A stretch of DNA of 64,000 bases from Aureobasidium sp. EXF-3400 (lineage: Eukaryota > Ascomycota > Dothideomycetes > Dothideales > Saccotheciaceae). The notes beneath the pieces were generated by a model. That model saw nothing but the letters and a program-made list of their open reading frames with translations, did no database searches and was not told the origin of the DNA. Positions 43,316 to 53,471 of this stretch are shown here, one piece after another (the first letter of the stretch is position 1; each line of letters begins with the position of its first letter). The stretch covers positions 33,904 to 97,903 of the forward strand of contig SWBL01000186.1 in the NCBI GenBank assembly GCA_024195585.1. Direction: 5' to 3'. A program made the translations under genes and the position numbers.

Positions 43316-44329
43316 TTATGGCTCGCCAGGTCCGCTGACCTTGATGTGAGGCATCGGCGCTGGTGGGCTGCCATTCGAATTATCCATAACCCTTCGCCAT
43401 TTCAGCACTGGGATTCTTTGCTCGCCCTGTAACACAAAGTCAGTATGTGCGTGCACTTGGAAGAAAATTCGGGGCATGATGATGGAAAGAAAACTCACTC
43501 TAATCTCTGTAGGCTCCTCACTTCCGAGCACCAACACGTTGTCGTCTTCCTCAAACTTCCACGTCCTGATCTGGACGTCGCCAAGCCAGCCCGGCAAGTT
43601 GCAAACCTGGAACGTGTGTCTCAAGATCTCTTCCCTGCCCATACCTTCGTTGGTAATGTAGTATGGACCCGCATATGAGAAAGATCGTTTGCCTGCTTCT
43701 GCCCATTGCGGTTCTTCGCCCTCGCCGCGCTTGAAAGACATCTGGCCGGGGATCAACATGTGCGCACTCATGTAGCCGTCAGGTGTGTACATAATGAGAC
43801 CTGTGACGTTTTTGGTCATCGGGAAAGTCGAGCGTTGGAAGCGACAGGAGGGTGTTGGGTAGGCGACGTAGGCTTCAAGGCGCCAGGTGCCGACTAGCCT
43901 CTGCCGCAGCGGTCGCTGAGGTGGTGGAGAAGGTGTTTTGCAGAGGGTATAGTAGTCGCCGTTCAGATCATCTATGTTTGAGATATTGATACTCGGGGAC
44001 TTGACGTCGAGGTCGTATGTCGTGTTTCCATTCGTCCTGGGAGTGCTGGACCCATTTGTCGTTGTTGTCTTGAAGTTGTAGGTTAGACTTTCGCTCTGTG
44101 GTGATTGTGTCCGGGGTTCAGACATCTTCGGTGTGAACGGTGGTGGTGACGGGGGTGTGACTGGTCGTAGCAATGGTCGGGCCTTGATCGGTTGAGGTGA
44201 CACTGGTTCCGGAGATTTGGGTCGCGAGGACGATCTCGACCGTGACCTTGATCTGTTCTTGCGATACGGGACCACTTTGGGCACTTGAAGGTAGGTTGTG
44301 CTGGTCAGGGTGATCACCTGGCTAGGCAT
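43316..44329 (-). CDS. Lipocalin-like-domain protein
   Basis: 313 residues. Exons are 44329-43499 and 43426-43316 (minus strand). The 72-nt intron is in frame without a stop; splicing gives PTEIRGEQRIPVLKWRR. The first 140 residues are disordered, with an RS-rich run (RKNRSRSRSRSSSRPKSP) and Pro-rich stretches. The C-terminal half carries the lipocalin_5-type barrel start LVGTWRLEAYVAY, then TGLIMYTPDGYMSAHMLIP and YAGPYYITNEG. Fungal proteins with this barrel are linked to small-molecule binding or to biosynthetic cyclases, but no ligand can be named. The RS-rich leader is unusual for the family and may be added sequence. Confidence 0.77.
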   Translation of the reverse strand: MPSQVITLTSTTYLQVPKVVPYRKNRSRSRSRSSSRPKSPEPVSPQPIKARPLLRPVTPPSPPPFTPKMSEPRTQSPQSESLTYNFKTTTTNGSSTPRTNGNTTYDLDVKSPSINISNIDDLNGDYYTLCKTPSPPPQRPLRQRLVGTWRLEAYVAYPTPSCRFQRSTFPMTKNVTGLIMYTPDGYMSAHMLIPGQMSFKRGEGEEPQWAEAGKRSFSYAGPYYITNEGMGREEILRHTFQVCNLPGWLGDVQIRTWKFEEDDNVLVLGSEEPTEIRVSFLSIIMPRIFFQVHAHTDFVLQGEQRIPVLKWRRVMDNSNGSPPAPMPHIKVSGPGEP

Positions 44330-45914
44330 GACGAAATGACAAGAAGAACAGGTGGGTTGAAGTGATGATAGTAATCAAAAGACAAGAAGTCCGTCATCGA
44401 AAGCGACCAGAGAGGCAGAAAGAGAAGGAAGACTTGTGGGAAGAAAAGATCGTACAAACCAATAGCGCTCGGTAGTTTTGGAATGTCCTATTTCATTCCA
44501 TCGACGGCAGCACGGCAGTGATCCTGTCACGGCAGGGCTTTTTAAGTCATGATGTTTCTACTTGACCCGTGAATCATCAGCTGCTGATCAAGCCAACCGG
44601 CCAGCCATTACCAAACCCGAATGCTCACACTCGTGTAGGGTGTGTGTGTGCGAGGGTAGGTTGGAAAGCAACAAGGTGGGGCTCCGGACAGAGAGGAGTA
44701 GTCCGAAGTGCAAGTAGAACTTGGCGGGAACTGCCTGCTTTCTCCTCTCACCACTCTGGTGATTCTTGACCAAGAGACCGAATCTCTTCTCTCTAGCCCA
44801 TAGATACAGCTAACCAGATTGTAATATTGCTTTCCAGCCGTCAGCAATGATATCGACGTGCAGGTAGATTCTGCAGAGGTCGCATGGAACAGCATCATCC
44901 CGCGCCGAATGTGGTAAGAGTTGGGGACTACTGGGCTGTTCCGCACCCGCTGACACACACGAAAATGCGGCCGAATGCATGCTTGCGTCTTGGACCTCCT
45001 CTTTTTGCAGCTTTCACATGGCTGAGAGACAGAGCTACCTCCTCGGGCCAGGCGAGCAGTCTAGAAAGGAGCGACGCCGGAGAATTGAACTGCACGTCTT
45101 GTCATGGGTTGCTTGGCTAAGGCTCGAGCCAAGGGGCTGTTTTGTACAATCGTTCCTTCGTTCCAGCGAGGGGTCCGTTTGGCTTCGCTCGAGCCGAAGC
45201 CTATTTCACGTTGCGGGCGACATCGCAACTTTGAGACCTCGAACGATATTGGCAGTCACAGCAGAAGCCGCTCACTCATCTTGAAGCAAGATGGCTTGCA
45301 AGAAGTCTCACAGTGAAGTAACAGGGCAAACGAGCAATGGATTGCTCAGCACAGTGGGACAATGATGTGATGATGAATGAGATTATCCTGCTATGTTCAA
45401 CCATTCGCGGCATTCGAGCTCATCCTGGGCCGTTCTTTGCGGACGAGGAAGTTGGTATCAAGCGTGCCCTCGCTGGGGTCCCCGTTATCGACCGCAAGCC
45501 AAGCTAGACCCTGTTATTCTACAGACAGGTCATGGCTAGACAAGCTATCTTGTCACTTCGAGTTGACATGGCTTGAACAGTAGTTCTTTTCGATAGCTTC
45601 ACTGCTAGTGAACATGAACACTGTGCTTTTATACAGCTGGTACCCTAGCACAGCTGGCTTGCTGGACAAATGTCGAAACGTGGATGTGACGTTCTCTCAG
45701 GCTCCAGGTGGCATGTTCGGTCCATTCGGCCCGCTGCTCGACTCGCACGGCATAACAGTTTATCCATACAGAGCTGCCATTTGCCAATTGACCTTAGTGA
45801 CATACGGAGAGCTGTTGTTGGGACCAACTGTTGTGCCGTGCGGGAGAGGGGTTGTGAGAGTATATTTTGAGGCCCCGCAATCGCACGCATGTGCTACTGC
45901 AACAGATAGCTGGG

Positions 45915-45980
45915 TATATAAGAGCCACCTTTCTCGAGCTACCGTTTCTCTCTCTTCTCTTCCTTCTTCCCAAACACAAC
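45915..45980 (+). promoter_or_regulatory. THI4: Putative THI4 core promoter (TATA box and CT-rich start region)
   Basis: TATATAAG at 45915-45922 is followed by a tract of TTTCTC/TCTCTTCTC repeats to about 45970, a common arrangement at strong fungal promoters. It lies about 430 bp before the THI4 start, leaving room for the long leader with its riboswitch intron. The transcription start is not visible from sequence alone. Confidence 0.5.
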
Positions 45981-46078
45981 TTTGAGAAACAATTGATTGT
46001 ATCGTAGCCCCCTGTGGCCATGCTACCCAGTGCTGACTCTCGAGCAGGTCCAACCGTTCGACGGTACGCTCATCCACC

Positions 46079-46120
46079 ATGGATCGATGCGTGATTCTCT
46101 TTTCGAATGGTATTCTCTGA
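46079..46120 (+). other. Upstream open reading frame in the THI4 leader
   Basis: ATG at 46079 in good context (CACCATGG) opens a 13-codon frame ending at TGA 46118-46120, just before the leader intron donor at 46143. Its presence in all spliced forms would dampen THI4 translation; this is inference. Confidence 0.4.
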
Positions 46121-46142
46121 TCAGAGATGATCAAGGGTCAAG

Positions 46143-46375
46143 GTAACTTACAACAACGGGTTTTACCTGATGCATGAGCGGGTGTCCGATAGCGAGCTTC
46201 TGTCTGCCAACCCATTGATCATTGATCATGGACATTGGTGTCAGAACTGTATCGCCTTGCTATCGTTCTGAGATTAGACCGCCTGAACTTGATTTCTGGA
46301 TAATACCAGCGAAAGGATCATGCATATCGAACCACCCCTTTTTGTGCCTCCATGGCATGTTCTGACCTGCAACAG
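46143..46375 (+). other. THI4: Predicted 5'-leader intron of THI4 containing the riboswitch
   Basis: Donor GTAACT at 46143 and acceptor AACAG at 46371-46375, with a branch-site match TCTGACC upstream of it, define a 233-nt intron in the untranslated leader. The TPP aptamer lies wholly inside. This matches the known fungal mechanism, where TPP binding changes splice-site choice and so exposes or removes inhibitory upstream frames. Confidence 0.55.
46170..46325 (+). promoter_or_regulatory. TPP (thiamine pyrophosphate) riboswitch aptamer
   Basis: Closing stem P1 pairs ATGCATGA (46170-46177) with TCATGCAT (46318-46325). The conserved GGGTGTCC (46180-46187) opens P2; P3 pairs CGATAGC (46187-46193) with GCTATCG (46259-46265), with an unusually long ~65-nt loop. 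Then come the invariant CTGAGATTAGACC (46268-46280), TGAACTTGAT and TAATACCAGCG, followed by AAAGGATCATG. These are the THI-box signatures in the right order. It senses thiamine pyrophosphate and represses thiazole synthesis when the vitamin is plentiful. Confidence 0.92.
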
Positions 46376-46391
46376 ATCTACCAAATCTTGA

Positions 46392-47465
<1,074 letters not shown>

Positions 47466-47850
47466 GAAGTGCCACTACAATATTCTTCTAGCTTGATGCC
47501 TGAGATTATGAATCACAGTCGCTACCAGTTTTTGACGAGAATGAAATGATAAAGACTCTTTTATGCCATTTTACATACCTCATTCTTCTTGTCTGTTCAT
47601 CCGTGCTCTGTATATCATCTAGTGCTCTGACGGGATTCAATAGTGAAAGCTTTCTGCCTGACATGACCAAGATCTCATCGGGGAAGGCGCGCATAGAAGC
47701 TATTGGGAAGGTGCAATGCTCTAAGCTTATAACGTCGCGGAGGAAAGGCACGATATACGTTGCAAGAAGGAATTCATCAATACATCCTAGTCATACATTA
47801 CACACTTGATCACAAGCTACATATGAGATCCTTGACCAATCTTCGTTATT
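47466..47850. other. Convergent intergenic region
   Basis: 3' flanks of THI4 and the kelch gene; nothing else recognised. Confidence 0.45.
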
Positions 47851-50344
47851 CTAATCCCGATTGACAACACGCAGACTGCGCCTTGGTGCCAGAACGGTAC
47901 CCCAGAAGGATGGCGAATTGCCAGCGAGTAAATCTTCAGGCGCACCACTATCATCACTGCTCCTCCTCAACAAGAATCCGTCTACGCTGCCTTGACCGGC
48001 AGTGTCTGTCCTATAAGCCTCGGTATACCCCCAGTCATTGTTACGGTTCGAGCTTCCTTTTCCACTGGCATTTTCGCTGGCGGTCCATGGACGACGATCG
48101 CCTGAGCCGCCACTTGAGGAGCCTGCTCCTGTGGGCACAAGACCTGGAATATTTGGGTGGTTCTTTTCGTTGAGTGCCTGTCGCTGTGCCATTTCGACAT
48201 GGCGTTTGTATAGTCGAAGGCGTTTGCGGTACAGCCAAGCACAGAATGCAAGGTAGCAGACAATAACGAAGAGGATACCTGCAATTACGCCAGCCACTAT
48301 AGCTCCAACGTTGGGGCCGCTGCTGCCTTTGTTTCCTGATCCGGAGGTCGAGTTGCCGCCAGAACTACCTGTAGCTGTTGCAGTCGAACTGGAAGTCACG
48401 GTGCTGTAGATGATTGGACTACCAGTCTTCAAAGGCCCATCACTCGCTGTCTGAGCTGGCGCCGTAACAGTCGCGCCTCCCTGTGCATTGCCACCAATAA
48501 TCGAGATAACGGCATCAGGAACTTGATAGCCGTAAGAGCCTTCGAGGCCACCTGGACTGCTGCCATTGGCTAGTTGGGCTGGCTGTTGATTAAATGGATT
48601 TGTACGAGCATTCGAGACCCAATTTGCAGAAGCTGATCCGATAGGGGATGTTGTATCTCCAGCTGCAGACGCACCGGATGCTGATGCTGCAGCCATGTTG
48701 GAAGAACCTCCAGAGGTACCAGAAGAGGCCGAAGAATCTGACCCTGAGCCTCCACTCAGTGCAGTGAATCCAGTCGACCATTGCAAACTGCTTGCGTTGA
48801 ACACATAAATGCCAGGACTGTCGCAGCTGAGTTGTTCGCCAACATAACCACCAACCACGATCATTTGTCCATCCCACATCTGACATGAGTGGCCAGCTCT
48901 GCCCGGTGGTACTGATTGTGAGCTCTGATCAACTTGGATCCAGGTGAAGGAAGGAACGGTCAAAATCCAGAGGTCATCATACTGAGTCTGGTTGCCAGCA
49001 GGAATGAGATTCTGCCCGCCAAACATGTGCACTTGGTAAGAACTACCATCTGGGGCAGCGGCTACTGCAGCACACGGATTAACGCGAATTTTTGGTGTGG
49101 GCCCGCTCGTTGCTTGTTTGTACCAAGTCGAGGTAGCGATGTCGTACACATCGATAACATTCATTTGTGTCTAAGGCTGTCAGCTCGTTTTCTCTCGTAG
49201 TGCGAGCGCGTGTGTCTAGATTGCCAACACGAACGCATTGGACAAAATGTGTATCGACTTACGAAAGTGTCCTCTGTTCCTCCAGCGAGACCTAGAAGAA
49301 TGCCTTGGTCACCAAATCCAGGTATGTATACAAGCAGTCCATCTGCACGTTCTGGGAATCCTGCACTGTCTACCGTAACATTGCGCCATGCGCCATCGCT
49401 GCCTGCAGCTTTGTTGTCCGAGAGGGAGGCTACTTGGTTGTTCTGATATCCAGGGAAGGTGAACTCAATCAAAGACTTGATATAAACTCGTGCGACTTGG
49501 TTCGACCATCCTTCGGTTGTATGAGTATCTTCATGTCCACCGAAGTAGAACCCGCGGCCCAATCCTGGAACTGAGGCGCCAGCGCCTTCAGCAACACGCT
49601 GTACTGGTTGGTCGCCAGACTGGGCGTTGTCGCCGGATGAAGTTGTTGGATTCTGGTGTTCGATCCACGAAGAGGACATGGCGTTGTATTCCCATAGCGA
49701 GAATGCAGTCGGTGGATCGATAGGGTTGTCCGAGAACTCTCCGCCGTAAAGATATACAGACTCGTGGGAGTTCCACAAGAAGCCGTTTGAGACGTTCGGA
49801 GGACCTGATGGTTGTGGCAGACCTGTCAAAGAAGGGCTAGAGATCTGCCAACTGTTGGTAAGATCCATTGACAAGAAGTCATTATCTAGAGGATATATTT
49901 AGCAACCTTCCACAAGAGCCTTCAAGTGGCAGTCGTACTCCACTTGTTTTGGGTCTGCCCGGGTTCTGTCGTAGCTTGTCCACCGTAGACGTAAAGTGTT
50001 CCGTTGATCACAGCAGATTGGTGTGACCACCGCGTACAGACATCGGTTGGACTGTCCGCTCGGGTTTCAAGAACCATCTTCCTCTCGATAGGAACAGCTC
50101 GACTATCGACCCCTATGCTAGGCGCGGCATTGCTCTCGCTTGAAACTGGTTTCTGTATGAAAGGCAGAGTCGCTGCGACAATGAGGGCGACGGCGCCTAG
50201 TCTAAGGAGGTATCGATTGTTTGATTGTTTTGTGGTGTCCATCACTGATGTTTGTGGGTTTCCCTCTCTTTCTTCTGGTTCGACATTGGTGACATCAATG
50301 TCTGATCGCATGTCCATAGTTGGTAGGTGACCAGTTGAATTCAA
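47851..50344 (-). CDS. Kelch-repeat membrane protein
   Basis: 782 residues. Exons (minus strand) are 50344-49939, 49885-49263 and 49170-47851. Splices give QNKWNNDFLSMDLTNSW and GGTEDTF|TQMNVIDVYD. A first hydrophobic stretch (LLRLGAVALIVAATLPFI, near residues 48-65) may be a signal anchor. Kelch-type strands follow (YVYGGQAT, ESVYLYGGEFSD, HMFGGQNLIPAGN, MIVVGGYVG), then a Ser/Gly/Thr-rich stalk. A second membrane span, VGAIVAGVIAGILFVIVCYL, precedes a basic juxtamembrane region and a cytosolic Ser/Gly tail. The plan (lumenal or outer propeller, stalk, one span, tail) resembles fungal surface kelch proteins that may act in polarity or wall sensing. Function is not established. Confidence 0.85.
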
Positions 50345-51449
50345 AAGTATCTTTGGTTGTGAGTCGAAAGCGTTGCGATGACAAGACTGGTCACAGTCTG
50401 TCGAGATGAAAGTTCAGGTCATGCGGATTGGAAGCACAAAATCGCAAGTCAAGGAGGATGTTGAATCTCTACAAGTAATAACAACGCATGAAATGGTGAA
50501 GATCACACGTCACAGACGCTATTGACATGCCGCTATAAGGTACAAAGCAATATGAGCCAGATATAAGGCATGGTGTTCGATTCGCATGCATGGCTGCCGA
50601 GACAGAAAATAGATTAAAACGTCGGTACTGTGACGTGAAGGCATCGAAGGGAGCTAGAGGCTTGAGAAGATAGGAGGTGCGGTGCTACGGAATGCCTCTT
50701 TGGCAGGCAGGTGTAGTGAGATGTCGTCACAGAAACAAGTTTTAGGAGGTGGAAGGCGGGTGTCGAGGCTTCGCACGGCCAATCGCTTGATGATCAGCTG
50801 GCTTCGTTGCCCAATGCAGTCAGGATTGAGGACACCGACTCCATGAGGCGGAGTACAAGGATTATGTCCTGCTCGCTTGCGCGAATGCAACATCTTCTCC
50901 GTGTTTCTCATTGGAAAATGTTTAGCAAACACTTTTCTGGAACTTGATTGGTGGTGGAACAGCCCTTCGCTGCTCAAGGGCTGAATTTCTGTTGTATTCC
51001 AAATACAAGGATGCTTTGCATCCTCACACACCAAACATCGACCATGTCAATTCTGAATGCTCGAGTTATCTGACAATGGCTGGGGGCTCTGTTTCAGCCG
51101 CCCTAGTCCATAAAACTGCATATCAATCCAAGAGATTGGCCTCGAGCAAGACGAAGACATGCATTGTAGCTTCCCTCCTTTCTAACAACCAGACGCCTAA
51201 CAACAGAGTGGAGTATGGAACTTGTCTCGAGGTTCAACAAAGGAGAATGTTTCCTGAACACATGCTGAGTCCAGGTGACCATGGGTCGATGGTAATCTGC
51301 CATGTCCTCGCAAACCCGGTGACTTGCCGGCGAAAAGGTGACAGATTCGATGACCAGCATCAAATCTGCTTCTTCGGCACGGTGGCTTGTCCTGGCAGGT
51401 CAAGGATTGTATTCCTAAAGCGCGTATTTGCTGACGCGGCAAGGCCTTT
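50345..51449. other. Intergenic region between kelch and SIS-domain genes
   Basis: 1.1 kb with scattered overlapping short frames on both strands and no motif. Likely the kelch promoter and the SIS-gene 3' flank. Confidence 0.45.
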
Positions 51450-52324
51450 TCAGGAGTCGCTTTGTGCAGAAAGACTTGGAGATGGTAACTCCAGAGGAAC
51501 AACCTCAAGCGGAGCAACAGGCTGTTGACGAGCATCGGCAATACTCTTCGCCGATTCTCTAGTCACAGCTCCAATGGCACCACCAGGGTGATTCTTCTTG
51601 AAGGTCTTGCCCTTGTTCTCGTGCAACTGATCAGCCACAGTGAGAGCCAACATGTCGCCAATGGCGATCTGCACGGTTGTGGATGTTGTTGGCGCCGAGA
51701 CACCGAAGGAAACTTCTTCCAGCTCGAACAAAGGTGCTGGAAGCAATATACCGTTCTCATGCTCTTTCAGGAGGGGGCATTCGGATGCCTTCGATTGCGA
51801 GGTCAAGGCGACAATCTGGAGTTGGCGAGGTAGGTGAGGAAGAAGGTTGAGCAGTTCGGGGGTCTTGCCGCTGTACGAGATGAAGAACAATACGTCGTGC
51901 TGCGCATTCTTGTCAGTATCGCGAGTAGAGTGTGTCAGTGCGATCGACATACCTCGCGGATATCGCCAAGGTCGCCATGTGCGGCCTCGGCAGCGTGCAT
52001 GAAACTGGCTGCGATGCTCAGGCTCTTCAGCGTTGCGACGGTCTTTCTGCCGACAAGGCCACTCTTGCCCACTCCGCAAACAATAATCTTTCCTCCAGCG
52101 GCTTGTGATCTCGTAATACATTCAACTGCCCCAAGCAGTCCCTCTCTGGCGTGAGGATCTGTCTGGTACAATCTGGTGACATGTGACAGGGCGGTTGCTT
52201 CGATGGAAAGGACCCGAGTGGCGCGCTCAAGGATACATGTCGACTCTGGGTCGTGAATGGTCGATGGAGGAGTCACCATCGTACGCTGGCGTTTGCATGG
52301 TCTGGGAGAAGGTGAGGGTTGCAT
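51450..52324 (-). CDS. SIS-domain sugar-phosphate isomerase-like protein (KdsD/GutQ-like)
   Basis: 273 residues from ATG 52324 (MQPSPSPRPCKRQRTMVTPP). Exons are 52324-51953 and 51899-51450; the splice gives GDLGDIRE|HDVLFFISYSGKT. An in-frame ATG at 52462 would add a poorly protein-like leader. The SIS fold is clear: GGKIIVCGVGKSGLVGRKTVATL near residue 85, FISYSGKTPELLNLLPHL and QIVALTSQSKASECPLLKEH. It resembles bacterial arabinose-5-phosphate isomerases (KdsD, GutQ) but lacks their CBS pair, as usual in fungi. Fungi make no Kdo, so the real substrate is unknown. The end is Pro/Ser/Leu-rich. Confidence 0.82.
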
Positions 52325-53471
52325 GATGTTGTTGAGTGGCAGAAACGTCCAGGATATATTCCTAGTAGGCGAGAAAAAGATGCTGAGCAAACAAGGCGGT
52401 CGTAAGCGGGGTATGCTGTGATAAGAGAGGTATGAAGGATGTAAGGGTCTAAGTGTTGACAAGGACTACTTGGATATATTGCTATTGTAGCCAGTACCCT
52501 TTCATGTGATGGCCAGGAGGGACACCAGGATCCCAGCGGGAGATATTCCATAGTTACCCCAGCGTCTAGATCCTCTATCAACCCGATCTGCTCCTTGGAC
52601 ACACTAGTACGCCCGTCATGGATCGAAACGCAGCAATCGGCCGTCATTAGTCATCGTAAGCCAACCATTCCTCGCTGCAACTCTTTGTTCGCAGCGGTGG
52701 CTTTGCTTGGGCCGTTTTTTTGTTGGAAGTACACGGTCAGTGCTTTGAAAGAAGCTTCTTGACGTCCTCGATCTTTGTATGTGAGACCCTCCACCGTTCC
52801 TCTCTTGGAGCTAGGCCCGATCATAGACAAGAACAGACGTGGTATCGCTATCATCGGGAAGGCCGCAGATGCTGTTGTATCTGTCCCTCCATCCGTCAAA
52901 CGATATTGGATAGAAGAGTACCTACTCGTTAAACCAATTGCGATCATGTCAGACACGTTCGGCGTGCAAATCCCCGATTGGTTTGATACCATATTAGATT
53001 AAGTCGGATCTCGAATGGGTTCGACTCCGTTGCACGCGATTTCGATCGGCGCTGTCGCGATACCTGCATGGTTTCCAGGGGACTCCTTCCCGATCTTGAG
53101 TGAGATACGAAAGGGCGAGGATATCTATACCTGATACATGCCCCGCAGATAAAGCGACACTCTTGTGCAAGTACAAAACGCGGTGACAGAACCGGGAAGG
53201 TCTCGATGAACTCAGGTTGAGCGTGTAGCCAGCGCGTTGCACTCCGGAATTTCTACGTCATGCCGAGCAGGGCAGAAACGCGGCTTCCTCACGCTTCCTC
53301 ATTCAGCGTTCGCATACCGTTCTACAATACTCGAACAGTTGGGTGAAAGTACTTCCGACTCACAGTGTGGCAACCAGTGAGCTTGCTTGAAAGTTGATAG
53401 CTCTGCTGAAATGCTTTGCAAGTTGAAACCGCTTCATCGGCTACGCTTACACTGCGCACACACTTGACGCC
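52325..53471. other. Divergent intergenic region, SIS gene / RAD4
   Basis: 1.1 kb. On opposite strands, open frames at 52651-52992 (minus, 113 codons) and 52775-53002 (plus, 75 codons) overlap. Neither can be assigned a family. The rest holds the two promoters. Confidence 0.4.

Larger units (their letters stand above)
44330..46142. other. Long divergent intergenic region upstream of THI4
   Basis: About 1.8 kb before the riboswitch intron. It holds a palindrome GGCTCGAGCC (45121-45130), a near-palindrome GGCTTCGCTCGAGCCGAAGC (45181-45200), a TATA-like box and CT-rich tract (45915-45980), and a short upstream open frame (46079-46120). No protein gene is convincing. Confidence 0.5.
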
